Source: Metallococcus carri (GTDB lineage: Bacteria > Actinomycetota > Actinomycetes > Actinomycetales > Dermatophilaceae). From it: a stretch of DNA of 64,000 nt. The translations under genes and the position numbers were made by a program. Of the stretch, positions 1-8,829 are shown in pieces. Where the stretch lies: positions 1 through 64,000 of the forward strand of contig NZ_JAAOIV010000014.1 of the NCBI RefSeq assembly GCF_011440275.1, given 5' to 3'. The notes under the pieces are model-generated. The model did no database searches. It had not been told where the DNA came from and was given only the letters and a program-made list of their open reading frames with translations. Each line of letters starts with the position of its first letter. Position 1 is the first letter of the stretch.

Positions 1-112
1 GAGGCAAAGACACCGACCACACGGGCCGGGTCAGCTGGTTGATGAGACAGACCACGCGAGAGCCAACACCTACCCTGCCAGCCAGCCCCAGGCCAGCCAC
101 CCACACACTTAC

Positions 113-235
113 AGCTGGTTGAGCAAGGGCCGAGCCTGCGAGGCCCGCGTCGAAACCACGGCGACCGGGCGCTTCCGCCTCCGTCGTTGGTTGCGCAAGT
201 GGGGGGAGCGAAGCGGAGGAGCGCGTCGAAACCCC
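113..235. repeat. Dispersed GTTGAGC...GTCGAAACC element, two imperfect copies
   Basis: Two diverged copies of a GGTTGAGCAAG...GCGTCGAAACC element sit side by side in the spacer at the left end. Related sequence recurs near 43765 and, on the opposite strand, at 60276-60325. Elements of this kind are common in actinobacterial spacers. Nothing else is recognisable in bases 1-258. Confidence 0.6.
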
Positions 236-258
236 GGCGTTCCGGCCCGCCGGCAGCG

Positions 259-858
259 TCAGTCGGCGAAAAGTTCGGCGACCTCGCGGCGCAGGACCGC
301 CGCACCGCTGGCCGGATCATGGCAGATCGCCCGGATGCCGACGGCCTGCGCGGCCGCGACATTGACCGGCAGGTCGTCGATGAAACCGACCTCGCTCGCG
401 TCGATGCCAAGGTCGTCGAGGATGAACCGGAAGAACTCCTCCTCCGGCTTGATGACGCCCATCCGCGAGGACCAATAGGTCCGGTCGAAATGCTCGAGAT
501 AGCCGAGCCGTTCGGTCATCCACGCGACCCGGTGGTCCTGCTGGTTGGTGGCCAGGCAGGTGAGGATGCCCCGCGCCCGGGTGTCGTCGACAATCCTCAT
601 CGCGTCGGCGTCCACGACCGTCCGCTCCCACAGCGTGAGCAGCTCCTCGACGCTCGGAGTCGGGCCGTCCCAGCCGTCGACGGCCTGCTGCAGGGCCGCG
701 CGGAGGCTCGTCTCACCGCGCAGCGCGGGGAGTTCGGCGACGAAGAGCACCTCGGCGAATCCCTCGCCGCCGACGAAGTCGAGCCGCTCCTGCCAGTCCA
801 GTTCGTTGTGCTGCAGCACGCCGTCGGCGTCCCACAGCAGCGCTCGCACCCTGCTCAT
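259..858 (-). CDS. HAD-superfamily hydrolase
   Basis: A 199-residue predicted phosphatase of the haloacid dehalogenase superfamily, probably cytoplasmic. Near the start the DADGVL motif supplies the nucleophile aspartate and the second catalytic aspartate. ATNQ (motif II), KPEEEFF (motif III lysine) and GFIDDLPVN (motif IV acidic pair) follow in the right order. The substrate cannot be told from sequence. The ATG at 858 is chosen because it falls just before the DxDG motif; a longer reading would run into the 51-bp repeats at 891-991. It lies downstream of selD on the same strand, separated by the repeats, so it is probably not part of the selenium operon. Confidence 0.85.
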   Translation of the reverse strand: MSRVRALLWDADGVLQHNELDWQERLDFVGGEGFAEVLFVAELPALRGETSLRAALQQAVDGWDGPTPSVEELLTLWERTVVDADAMRIVDDTRARGILTCLATNQQDHRVAWMTERLGYLEHFDRTYWSSRMGVIKPEEEFFRFILDDLGIDASEVGFIDDLPVNVAAAQAVGIRAICHDPASGAAVLRREVAELFAD

Positions 859-890
859 TCGTGCTCGCCATCGAGGTAGGCGCATCGACC

Positions 891-991
891 GGCGCAAAAC
901 GCCCACGTGGGCGATCGGTGTGCCTGGGGTCCATCGTGACTGGCGCAAAACGCCCACGTGGGCGATCTGTGTGCCTGGGGTGCCGCGTCAC
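891..991. repeat. 51-bp-period palindromic repeat, locus A (2 units)
   Basis: Two units start at 891 and 942. Each has GGCGCAAAAC followed by the palindrome GCCCACGTGGGC, then GATC. The same core with the same 51-bp period occurs in opposite orientation at 43791-43943 and 59365-59572. It lies between the HAD gene and selD. On the minus strand it reads as a short GC hairpin followed by TTTT, which could help end selD transcription. Confidence 0.85.
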
Positions 992-1120
992 CGGTACACC
1001 GATTCCCGAGCTGGAGGCCTCCCGCCAGAGCACCGGTCATGGACAGCAGCCAACCAGAGTCGTGGCCGACCGCTCGTCGAGGGGCCAGGCGCCGCGCCCG
1101 TCAGCAGTGCCTGAGCCGCC

Positions 1121-2101
1121 CTATTTCACCCGTATGCCGGGTGCTCCCGCCACCGTCTCCCCGATCACCGGAGCGCCCGGCACCTCACCGACGACGAGCA
1201 ACCCGCCCGAGGTCTGCGCGTCGGCGAGCAACAGCAGCTCGTCCTCGCCGAGGCTCGAATCCACATGGGGCGCAACCCATTCCAGGTTGCGCCGCGTCCC
1301 GCCGGAGACGAAACCCTCGGCCAGTGAGGAGCGCGCGCCCTCCAGATAGGGCACCGCCGAGGCATCGATGACCGCACCCACACCTGAGGCCCGGCACATC
1401 TTCCACAGATGCCCGAGCAACCCGAAACCGGTCACATCGGTCGCGGCCCGGACCCCAGCGGCCACGGCGGCGGACGCAGCGTCCGCGTTCAGGGTCGTCA
1501 TCGACGCGATCGCCTGCGGGAAGACCTCGCCGGTCGACTTGTGCCGGTTGTTGAGCACGCCTACGCCGAGCGGTTTGGTGAGGGAGATCGGCATACCGGG
1601 AACGGCAGCATCGTTGCGCAGCAACGCATCCGGGTCGGCGACGCCGGTGACCGCCATACCGAATTTCGGCTCGGGGTCGTCGATCGAGTGGCCGCCGAGG
1701 ACGGGGCATCCGGCTTCGGTGCCGATCGCCAGACCGCCGCGCAACACCTCGGTCAGCACCGACATCGGCAGCACGTCACGCGGCCAGCCGACCAGGTTGA
1801 GCGCCACGACCGGCCGCCCGCCCATCGCGTAGATGTCCGACAGCGCGTTGGCCGCCGCAATCCGCCCGAAGTCGTAGGGATCGTCCACGACGGGCGTGAA
1901 GAAGTCCGCCGTCGACAGCACCGCCAGCGACCCGACCCGCACGGCCGCGGCATCGTCACCATCGTCCAGCCCGACGAGCACCTCGCCGACCGACTGCCCG
2001 GTGAGATCGCGCACCGCATCTTCGAGCTCGCCCGGGGGAATCTTGCAGGCACAACCGCCGCCGTGGGCGTACTGGGTGAGTCGGAGCGCGTCCATGGCCA
2101 C
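1121..2101 (-). CDS. selD: Selenide, water dikinase
   Basis: SelD makes selenophosphate from selenide and ATP; selenophosphate is the selenium donor for selenocysteinyl-tRNA. The N-terminal GGGCACK motif places C17, C19 and K20. In Escherichia coli SelD, C17 and K20 are the essential residues, and this copy is a cysteine form rather than a selenoprotein itself. The AIRS-type ATP-binding fold follows (GLDDGDDAA near residues 43-51, GGHSIDD near 135), and the 326-residue length is slightly below the usual ~345. It starts with GTG at 2101, or ATG at 2095, with no visible ribosome binding site. It points away from tRNA-Sec, selA and selB, so its promoter must overlap the tRNA gene on the other strand. 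Confidence 0.95.
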   Translation of the reverse strand: MAMDALRLTQYAHGGGCACKIPPGELEDAVRDLTGQSVGEVLVGLDDGDDAAAVRVGSLAVLSTADFFTPVVDDPYDFGRIAAANALSDIYAMGGRPVVALNLVGWPRDVLPMSVLTEVLRGGLAIGTEAGCPVLGGHSIDDPEPKFGMAVTGVADPDALLRNDAAVPGMPISLTKPLGVGVLNNRHKSTGEVFPQAIASMTTLNADAASAAVAAGVRAATDVTGFGLLGHLWKMCRASGVGAVIDASAVPYLEGARSSLAEGFVSGGTRRNLEWVAPHVDSSLGEDELLLLADAQTSGGLLVVGEVPGAPVIGETVAGAPGIRVK

Positions 2102-2127
2102 GACTGTAGGCAGGTAGTTTGTGCGGT

Positions 2128-2223
2128 GGAGGCGTCAGGGTTCCTGGTGGGCCCCCCGGTCTTCAAAACCGGTGAGGCCGAGTATCTCGGCCTGGCGGGT
2201 TCGATTCCCGTCCGCCTCCGCCA
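2128..2223 (+). tRNA. selC: tRNA-Sec (anticodon TCA)
   Basis: A 96-nt tRNA with acceptor GGAGGCG pairing with CGCCTCC. The anticodon loop CTTCAAA (2161-2167) carries TCA at 2163-2165. A long variable-arm hairpin (AGGCCGAG/CTCGGCCT), a T-loop TTCGATT and an encoded CCA end complete it. The UCA anticodon, extra-long arm and neighbours selD, selA and selB make this the UGA-decoding selenocysteine tRNA. It sits between the divergent selD and selA genes. Confidence 0.95.
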
Positions 2224-2251
2224 TATGTTCCGCCTGTGAAGGAGGTGCCCG

Positions 2252-3532
2252 GTGTCCGACGACCCACGCCGCAGGATCCCGCGCACCGACACCCTCCTCG
2301 CCGACCCGCGGTTCGCGGCTGCCGCCGAACGGCACGGTCGCGACCGCGTCCGGGCCGCGATCACCACCGCCCAGGAGGCCGCTCGCAGCGGCGAGATTGC
2401 GCCGGAAGACGTTGCGGGACAAGCCCTTTCCCGTATGCCGGCCGCGCCGTCCAGTCTGCGTCGGGTCATCAATGCGACGGGCGTGGTGGTGCACACCAAC
2501 CTGGGCCGGGCACCGCTGTCCGAGGCCGCCGTCGAGGCGGTTGCGGCAGCGGCCGGTTATACCGATGTCGAGTTCGACCTGGCGACGGGTGCTCGCGCGC
2601 GGCGAGGTGCGGCCGCTCTGGACGCGCTGCTCGAGCGGGTGCCCGAAGCCGGCTCCGCGCTCGTGGTCAACAACGGCGCGGCCGCCCTGGTGCTGGCCAC
2701 GACTGCGCTCGCCCAGGGCAAGGAGGTCGTGGTCAGCCGTGGCGAACTCATCGAGATCGGTGACGGCTTCCGGCTGCCCGAGCTGATCGCCTCCACCGGT
2801 GCCCGGCTGCGCGAGGTCGGCACCACCAACCGCACCCACCTGCGCGATTACGCCGAAGCGGTCGGCCCCGACACCGGCTGCATCCTCAAGGCCCACCCGA
2901 GCAATTTCGCCATGACCGGATTCACCAGCGGGGTCGGTGTCGACGAGCTGAGCACGCTCGGTGCGCCAGTCGTCGCTGACATCGGCAGCGGGTTGCTGGC
3001 ACCCGAGCCCACCCTCCCCGCCGAACCGGACGCGCGCACCTGGCTGCGTGAGGGCGCCAGCATCGTGACCGCGAGCGGCGACAAGCTGCTTGGCGGTCCC
3101 CAGGCCGGGATCGTCCTCGGTGACGCGGCGATCGTCGAGCGCCTGCGCCGGCACCCGCTGGCCCGCGCCCTGCGCGTCGACAAGCTCACCCTCGCCGCGC
3201 TCGAGGCGACGGTGGCCGGCCCGACCCCGCCGGTGCTGCGCGCCATCCGCGCAACGGCCAACGACGTGGCCCACCGGACCCGGCGGATCGCCGAGGCGCT
3301 CGGCACCGACGTTGTCGAGGTCGACGGCCGGGTCGGCGGCGGCGGCGCTCCGGGAATCCCCTTGTCCGGTATGGCGATTGCCCTGCCTGCCGCTGTCGCC
3401 GAACGATTGCGTCTGGGCACTCCGCCGGTGGTGGCGCGCGTTGCCGATGGACGCTGCCTGGTCGATCTGCGGTGCGTGCCCGAGCCCGACGACGACGCCC
3501 TGCTTGACGCGCTGCGCGCCGCACTCGGCTGA
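2252..3532 (+). CDS. selA: L-seryl-tRNA(Sec) selenium transferase
   Basis: SelA converts seryl-tRNA(Sec) to selenocysteinyl-tRNA(Sec) with selenophosphate, using pyridoxal phosphate. The 426-residue protein carries the N-terminal helical region with NATGVVVHTNLGRAPLS and the PLP lysine in SGDKLLGGPQAG (about residue 278), both typical of the family. It starts with GTG at 2252 behind a good GAAGGAGGT ribosome binding site, 28 bases after the tRNA. Its TGA stop overlaps the selB ATG by one base (TGATG), so selA and selB are translationally coupled, and tRNA-Sec may be on the same transcript. Confidence 0.95.
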   Translation: MSDDPRRRIPRTDTLLADPRFAAAAERHGRDRVRAAITTAQEAARSGEIAPEDVAGQALSRMPAAPSSLRRVINATGVVVHTNLGRAPLSEAAVEAVAAAAGYTDVEFDLATGARARRGAAALDALLERVPEAGSALVVNNGAAALVLATTALAQGKEVVVSRGELIEIGDGFRLPELIASTGARLREVGTTNRTHLRDYAEAVGPDTGCILKAHPSNFAMTGFTSGVGVDELSTLGAPVVADIGSGLLAPEPTLPAEPDARTWLREGASIVTASGDKLLGGPQAGIVLGDAAIVERLRRHPLARALRVDKLTLAALEATVAGPTPPVLRAIRATANDVAHRTRRIAEALGTDVVEVDGRVGGGGAPGIPLSGMAIALPAAVAERLRLGTPPVVARVADGRCLVDLRCVPEPDDDALLDALRAALG

Positions 3533-5313
3533 TGCGCGTCGTCGCTACCGCCGGCCACGTCGACCACGGCAAGAGCGCGCTCGTGCGGGCGCTCACCGGC
3601 ACTGACCCAGACCGGCTCGAGGAGGAGCACCGACGCGGCCTCACCATCGACCTCGGCTATGCCGGGATGAGGTTGCCGAGCGGGCAGCCGCTCGCCTTCG
3701 TCGACGTGCCCGGCCATCGCCGGTTCATCGGCAACATGCTTGCCGGCCTCGGCCCGGCCCCTGCCGTCGTCTTCGTCGTTGCAGCCGACCAGGGCTGGCA
3801 GGCCCAGTCGAGCGAACACCTCGAGGCGATCGACGCCCTCGGCCTCAGCGACGGGTTGGTCGCCATCACCCGCGCCGACCTGGCGACCGACGAACGCATC
3901 GCCCAGGTCCGCGCCGACATCGAGGCAGCCTTCGCCCCGACATCACTCGGCCGGCCGCCGGTCGTGGTCACCTCGACCCGCACCGGGCAGGGTCTGGACA
4001 CCCTGCGCACCAGCCTCGACGACCTGGTCGCGCGGATGCCGACGCCCTCGACCGAGGGGCCGGTGCGCTTCTGGATCGACCGATCGTTCACGATCGCCGG
4101 TGCGGGCACCGTCGTGACCGGCACACTCGCCGCGGGCGAGATCGGCCTCGGCGACCGGCTCGACATCGACGGCCGCGAGGCCACGGTGCGCTCGGTGCAA
4201 GTGCTCGGTGCGGCCACCGACCGTGCCGCTCCCGTCTCGCGCGTCGCGCTCGGGCTGCGCGGGGTCAGCGTCGACGATGTGCCGCGCGGCACCGCCGCCC
4301 TGACCCCCGATTCGCACCTGCTCGCCACCGTCATCGACGTATGCCGGACCGGCGGACGTGCGTGGAGCGACGCGGCTCCCGAGATCACCCTGCACGTCGG
4401 CACGGCCGCCGTGCCGGTGCGGGTGCGTCCCCTCGACGACGATCACGCCCGGCTGCGGCTCGACACCCCTGTGCCGTTACGGCTCGGTGACCGGGTGATT
4501 CTGCGCGACCCGTCGGCGGGCCGAATCCATTGCGGCGCAACGGTTCTCGCCATCGATCCGCCCGAGCTGAGCCGCCGGGGAGCGGCCCGGCGGCGCGCGC
4601 GCGATCTGCAGGGGCGCGGCACCAGCGTCGGCGAGATCGTGGCCGACCACGGCGCGGCGCCGCTCGAGCGACTCCGCCGGGAGGGCGCCACGGGCCTCGA
4701 CACCCTGCCCACCACCCTCGACGACAACCACGCGGCCCGCGTGCACGGCTGGGTCATCGCCCCCGAGCGCACCCGCGACTGGGCAGCGCGACTGCAGGAA
4801 CTCGTCGCACAGGATGCCACCGACCCGCTCAGCGACGGCCTCAGCCCCGCCCGTGCCGCTCACGCCCTCCACGCCCCCGAGCAGCTGGTCCCCGCGCTGG
4901 CGGCCCACGCTGGGTTGACCCTGGTGGATGGGCGGATCCGGTCAGCCGACCACCGCACCGGGCTCGGGGCGCACGAGGCGGCCGTGAACGTCATACGAGA
5001 ACGCTTGCGGGACAAGCCTTTTGACGCACCTGAGGCGGACGAACTGGCCGAGCTGGGCCTCGACGCACGGGCGCTCGCCACCGCCGAGCGGCGCGGGCTG
5101 CTGCTGCGCCTGCCCGGCGGGATCGTGCTGCTGCCCGACGCCCCCGCGCGCGCCATGCGGGCGCTGGCCGCACTCGACGGACCGTTCACCGCCAGCCAGG
5201 CCAAGGCGGCCTGGCAGACCAGCCGGCGGGTCGCCATACCTCTGCTGGAGCATCTCGACGAGCGGCGCTGGACCCGGCGCGTGGACCCCACTCACCGGGT
5301 CGTGGTGCGCTGA
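3532..5313 (+). CDS. selB: Selenocysteine-specific elongation factor
   Basis: SelB is the EF-Tu-like GTPase that carries selenocysteinyl-tRNA to UGA codons marked by a SECIS hairpin. GTPase motifs are in order: GHVDHGKS (residues 8-15), RRGLTIDLG switch, DVPGH (about 58-62) and TRAD (about 113-116). Beta-barrel domains and a C-terminal winged-helix region that reads SECIS RNA follow. At 593 residues it is normal for the family. Together with selD, selA and the tRNA this is a complete bacterial selenocysteine toolkit, which implies at least one selenoprotein elsewhere in the genome; formate dehydrogenase is the usual one in actinobacteria. Confidence 0.95.
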   Translation: MRVVATAGHVDHGKSALVRALTGTDPDRLEEEHRRGLTIDLGYAGMRLPSGQPLAFVDVPGHRRFIGNMLAGLGPAPAVVFVVAADQGWQAQSSEHLEAIDALGLSDGLVAITRADLATDERIAQVRADIEAAFAPTSLGRPPVVVTSTRTGQGLDTLRTSLDDLVARMPTPSTEGPVRFWIDRSFTIAGAGTVVTGTLAAGEIGLGDRLDIDGREATVRSVQVLGAATDRAAPVSRVALGLRGVSVDDVPRGTAALTPDSHLLATVIDVCRTGGRAWSDAAPEITLHVGTAAVPVRVRPLDDDHARLRLDTPVPLRLGDRVILRDPSAGRIHCGATVLAIDPPELSRRGAARRRARDLQGRGTSVGEIVADHGAAPLERLRREGATGLDTLPTTLDDNHAARVHGWVIAPERTRDWAARLQELVAQDATDPLSDGLSPARAAHALHAPEQLVPALAAHAGLTLVDGRIRSADHRTGLGAHEAAVNVIRERLRDKPFDAPEADELAELGLDARALATAERRGLLLRLPGGIVLLPDAPARAMRALAALDGPFTASQAKAAWQTSRRVAIPLLEHLDERRWTRRVDPTHRVVVR

Positions 5314-5383
5314 GGGACCAACCGGCGGCCGGTCCCGGATAGGTTGAGGTGGACGAAAACCCACTCTCGACGAAAGGTCTGCC

Positions 5384-5902
5384 ATGTCTCTGGTCCGACT
5401 GATCGCCCGCCCCCTGCTTGCTGCCCCGTTCGTGGTTGGCGGCGTCAGCCAGCTGCGCAACAGCGACAAGCTCGCCGGCGTGGCCCAGCCCGTCACCGAC
5501 AAGATCGCCCCCGCGGCCAAGCTGCCGACCAAGGACCCCGACCTGTTGGTGAAGGCCAATGGTGCGGCGATGATCGTCGGCGGTGCGATGCTCGCGACCG
5601 GCCGTTTCCCGCGGTTGTCCTCGTTGCTGCTGTCCGGTCTGCTCGTGCCGACCACGGTCGCCGGCCACTCGTTCTGGAACGAGACTGATGTGGTGAAGAA
5701 GCGGCAGCAGCAGACCGGCTTCGTCACCAACCTCGGCCTGCTCGGCGGGTTGCTGCTCGCCTCGGTGGACACCGCAGGCAAGCCCGGGCTGGCCTACCGC
5801 GCCGGCATGGCCAAGGACAGCGTGGAGCGCGCCGCCGGCACTGGCAAGCTGCGCGCGCGGCTCGCGCTGGCTCAGGCGCAGTCGCACGTCCCGACCCCCT
5901 GA
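5384..5902 (+). CDS. DoxX family membrane protein
   Basis: A 172-residue integral membrane protein of the DoxX type. It begins with a hydrophobic stretch (LIARPLLAAPFVVGGVSQL) and has further membrane segments around residues 65-80, 83-100 and 118-130. A conserved Asn-Gly pair (KANGAAMIVGG) lies in the second segment. Family members are linked to quinone or thiol redox roles, but the role here is unknown. The ATG follows GAAAGG. It probably has its own promoter: 70 bases separate it from selB, and a strong hairpin follows it. Confidence 0.8.
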   Translation: MSLVRLIARPLLAAPFVVGGVSQLRNSDKLAGVAQPVTDKIAPAAKLPTKDPDLLVKANGAAMIVGGAMLATGRFPRLSSLLLSGLLVPTTVAGHSFWNETDVVKKRQQQTGFVTNLGLLGGLLLASVDTAGKPGLAYRAGMAKDSVERAAGTGKLRARLALAQAQSHVPTP

Positions 5903-5909
5903 ACGCGAC

Positions 5910-5948
5910 CCGGCCCGGGGCATCCGTCGCGGATGCGCCCCGGGCCGG
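5910..5948 (+). terminator. Hairpin between doxX-like gene and LuxR regulator
   Basis: CCGGCCCGGGGCATCCG pairs with the complementary arm ending at 5948, with a 2-base bulge. No clear T-run follows. It sits between converging genes and probably stops transcription from both sides. Confidence 0.7.
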
Positions 5949-5962
5949 CGGTGTGCGGTGTC

Positions 5963-6610
5963 CTATTCGGCGGCGACGACGATGCGTCGCGGACCTTGGA
6001 TGAAGCCGTGCTGCACGCCCCACAGGACCGCCTGACTGCGTGAACTCACGCCCATCGTGCGGTAAGCCGTGCGGATATAGGACTTCACCGAGTTGATCGA
6101 CAGGTAGAGCCTTGCTGCGATCTGCTGGTTGGACAGGCCCTGGGTGATCAGCGCGATGACCTCGGCCTCGCGCGCGGTCAGGCCGAGGTCCTTGCCCGGC
6201 CAGTCACCGTGTTGTGGCTCGGTCTCGCCCGCGCCGGACCGCACGATCTGGCCGGCGTGGATGCGCTCGATCGCATCGACGAGTTCGGCAGCGCCGAGCG
6301 CCTTCGACAGCACACCGCGCACGCCGCGGGTGAGCGCGTCGTCGATATAGGCAGGCACCAGATTCCACGAATACACCGCAAGCGCAGCGATATTCGGGTT
6401 GTCCATCATGGTCGACAGTTCGCCCGCCTGCCGGGTGTCCATCGCGAACGAGTCGTAGAGCGCGACATCCACCGGCTGGTCGACCTCGTGGTCGGCGTCG
6501 AGTTCGACGACCCGCACGCGGCCGGCATACGGCCGCAGCATCTCGTGCAGGCCGCGAACGACCAGCTCATAGTCGTTCACGACGGCGAGGCGCACTGCGG
6601 GTGTCGGCAT
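5963..6610 (-). CDS. NarL/LuxR-type response regulator (orphan)
   Basis: A 215-residue two-component response regulator. The N-terminal receiver domain has the acidic pocket start (VVNDYELVVRGL), a likely phospho-acceptor aspartate in VALYDSF, and the conserved lysine in LSKAL near residue 104. The C-terminal LuxR helix-turn-helix begins LTAREAEVIALI and continues with SNQQIAARLYLSINSVKSYI. No histidine kinase gene is adjacent, so its partner must be elsewhere. The reading starts with ATG at 6610, immediately divergent from the small membrane protein gene at 6739. Targets are unknown. Confidence 0.9.
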   Translation of the reverse strand: MPTPAVRLAVVNDYELVVRGLHEMLRPYAGRVRVVELDADHEVDQPVDVALYDSFAMDTRQAGELSTMMDNPNIAALAVYSWNLVPAYIDDALTRGVRGVLSKALGAAELVDAIERIHAGQIVRSGAGETEPQHGDWPGKDLGLTAREAEVIALITQGLSNQQIAARLYLSINSVKSYIRTAYRTMGVSSRSQAVLWGVQHGFIQGPRRIVVAAE

Positions 6611-6738
6611 ACCCCCAACGTATACGTCCCTTCGGGCGAAACGCCCTCCTGCGCTCGTGACGCGGCGGAGAGCAACCCGAAAGGGTGGACTGCCGGCCGA
6701 CGAAGCCCCAGGTATGCCGCCACGTAGGCTCGGTGACC

Positions 6739-7182
6739 ATGTACAAGCTCCTGCTCACGCTGCACCTGGTCGCGGTGATCTTCTCGATCGGTCCGCTCGT
6801 CCACTTCGCCACCACCGCGGCGCGCGGGCTGCGGCGCGGCGACGCCTTCGAGACCAAGGCGGCATCGCGTTCGGCGAAGCTCTACTCCCTGGTGTCCTTG
6901 CTGGCCGTGGTCTTCGGCTTCGGGCTGGTGTCGGCCAAGAGCCCCTACACCGGCAAGCCCGTGGCGTCGATGAGCGACCTGTGGGTCCTGGCCTCGCTGG
7001 CGCTGTGGGTCGTGGCCGTCGCCATCGTGATCGCGGTGATCGTGCCGTGCCTGGACAAGGCGACGGTGATGATCGGCAAGGGTGCCTCACCCTCCGCGCT
7101 CACCGGCCGGGTCGCGGCAGCCGGTGGCGTGGTGGCGCTGCTGTTCATCGCCGTCGTCGCGCTGATGGTCTACCAGCCCTGA
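6739..7182 (+). CDS. DUF2269-like small membrane protein
   Basis: A 147-residue membrane protein with about four hydrophobic segments: the N-terminal LLLTLHLVAVIFSIGPLVHF, then ones around residues 45-62, 78-100 and 122-143. The arrangement resembles DUF2269-type proteins, whose function is not known. The ATG at 6739 is preferred because translation from further upstream would add a basic, non-hydrophobic tail before the first membrane segment. It converges with the lipase-like gene, whose stop codon lies about 10 bases away. Confidence 0.65.
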   Translation: MYKLLLTLHLVAVIFSIGPLVHFATTAARGLRRGDAFETKAASRSAKLYSLVSLLAVVFGFGLVSAKSPYTGKPVASMSDLWVLASLALWVVAVAIVIAVIVPCLDKATVMIGKGASPSALTGRVAAAGGVVALLFIAVVALMVYQP

Positions 7183-7192
7183 CGAGTCGCGT

Positions 7193-8113
7193 TCAGCGGT
7201 GGGCGTCGAGCCAGGCGATCACGTCGGCGGTGACCTCGTCGCGGTTGGTCTCGTTGAGCATCTCGTGCCGCCCGCCCGGATAGAGGGTCACCGACACCTC
7301 GCGCACCCCGGCGCGGCGTAGCTGCTCGGCCACCTGGCCCACACCCTTGCCGTTGGCGCCCACGGGGTCCTGGTCGCCCGACATCAGCAGGATCGGCAGG
7401 TCCTGCGGCGTGCGCGCGACCTTGCCGTCCCGGTGGATGTCGGCCAACCCACCGAGCAGATCGCTATAGAAGCCGGCGGTGAAGACCTGCCCGGCGTCCG
7501 GGTCGGCGATGTACTTGTCGACCTCGGCCGGGTCGCGGCTGAGCCAGTCGAAGTCGGTGCGGTTGGGCTTGAAGCCCGCGTTGTACTGCCCGAAGGTGAG
7601 GGTGTTCATCAGGCCCGAGCGGTGCCGGCGGCCGCGCACCTTGCCCTGCACGATGGCGATCACGCCGCCCACCCGGCCGAGCAGGCCCGGGTCGCCGCCG
7701 GTGCCGGACAGCACAACACCGGCCAACGGTTGGTGCGGGCGCTGCAGATAGGCGCGGGACAAGAACGACCCCATGCTGTGGCCGAAGAGGAAGACCGGCA
7801 GGCCCGGGTGCTCCTGGCGAGCCTTGGCGTCGACGGTCCCGAGGTCGCCCACGACGAGATCGAAACCATCGCGATCGGCGAAATAGCCGACCTCGTCCGG
7901 CGCCGCGGTGCGGCCGTGGCCGCGGTGGTCTTCGGCATACACCGCATAGCCCGCATCGGTGAGGGCCTGCGCGAACCGGGCATAGCGACCGGCGTGCTCG
8001 GCCATGCCGTGGGCGATCTGGACCACGGCGACCGGCTCGCCGTCGGGCAGCCAGCGGTAGACGTGCAGGGGGGTGCCGTCGGCGGCATTCAAGGTGAGGC
8101 TGTCGGCCTGCAT
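7193..8113 (-). CDS. Alpha/beta hydrolase, monoacylglycerol-lipase-like
   Basis: A 306-residue serine hydrolase of the lysophospholipase/monoacylglycerol lipase group. AHGMAEHAGRY gives the oxyanion-hole HG motif, EDHRGHGRT is a group signature, and GHSMGS holds the nucleophile serine. MSGDQDPVG supplies the acid and a late GGRHEMLNE supplies the histidine, so the triad is complete. There is no signal peptide, so it is probably cytoplasmic. The ATG at 8113 is chosen over a TTG at 8137 because an AAGGAG site lies just ahead of it. It may hydrolyse monoacylglycerols or related esters. Confidence 0.88.
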   Translation of the reverse strand: MQADSLTLNAADGTPLHVYRWLPDGEPVAVVQIAHGMAEHAGRYARFAQALTDAGYAVYAEDHRGHGRTAAPDEVGYFADRDGFDLVVGDLGTVDAKARQEHPGLPVFLFGHSMGSFLSRAYLQRPHQPLAGVVLSGTGGDPGLLGRVGGVIAIVQGKVRGRRHRSGLMNTLTFGQYNAGFKPNRTDFDWLSRDPAEVDKYIADPDAGQVFTAGFYSDLLGGLADIHRDGKVARTPQDLPILLMSGDQDPVGANGKGVGQVAEQLRRAGVREVSVTLYPGGRHEMLNETNRDEVTADVIAWLDAHR

Positions 8114-8165
8114 CGAGGGGGCTCCTTCGCGCTCCAAAGGGTGGTCGCGACCCTACGCTGACCCC

Positions 8166-8765
8166 ATGCTCCGTGACAGCTTCTTCGGCCGGATCATGGG
8201 GATCGGGTCGACCAGCGGAGTGCGGGTCGTGGTGGGTTCGTGGGACCAGTCGCCGTTCGGCCGGTTCGCGGACGCGATGATCGCCGACACCTTCGGGCGG
8301 CGCGTGCTGCTCGCCCCCACCAAGACCGTGGCCGACTACGTCTCGAGCACCTACACCTTCGACGAGATCGTCGTGGAGGACATCGAGGTCGACCCCTTCT
8401 TCAGCGTGCGCTCGCACTCCCTGTGCCTCGACGTCGCGCTCGGCGAACGCGGCCTGCTCGGGTCGTTCCTGCGCGCCATCCCGCGATCGATCGCGCACAG
8501 TCCGCTGCTCGCCGAGCTCGTCGACCCGATCGCCTCGGCGATGCTGCCCGGCGTGCGGACCGCCGGCAGCGCCGGGTCCGGCCGGCGCGAGTACTACTGC
8601 GCCACCGACCACGTCCCTGTGCGCGCGATGGCCGGCACCTGGCGCGGTATGCCGCTCGGCGAGCTTGCGCCCGTCACGCCGCCCCCAGCGTTCGGGTTCG
8701 CCTCGTCACCGGCCAAGCCCAGCGTGGTCAGTCTGCGCACCGTCGTCGACCGCCCGGAACCGTGA
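8166..8765 (+). CDS. Conserved protein of unknown function
   Basis: A 199-residue protein that I cannot assign to a family. It is soluble in appearance, with an alternation of strands (RVVVGSWDQS, RVLLAPTKTVADYVSS, FDEIVVEDIEV) and a C-terminal part containing REYYCATDHVPVRAM. No signal peptide or membrane segment is clear. Start at ATG 8166 avoids overlap with the divergent lipase-like gene. Codon use is like the neighbours, so it is a real gene, and it precedes another unknown gene on the same strand. Confidence 0.6.
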   Translation: MLRDSFFGRIMGIGSTSGVRVVVGSWDQSPFGRFADAMIADTFGRRVLLAPTKTVADYVSSTYTFDEIVVEDIEVDPFFSVRSHSLCLDVALGERGLLGSFLRAIPRSIAHSPLLAELVDPIASAMLPGVRTAGSAGSGRREYYCATDHVPVRAMAGTWRGMPLGELAPVTPPPAFGFASSPAKPSVVSLRTVVDRPEP

Positions 8766-8829
8766 CAAAGCTCCGAGGCGTTTGCGGGTCGAGGGGAAGT
8801 ACCGTGGAGGTACGACGCAAGGAGTCACC

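Noticed and set aside
5314-5383. Selenoprotein or SECIS element after selB
   Set aside because: No open frame with an in-frame TGA and no convincing hairpin next to it.
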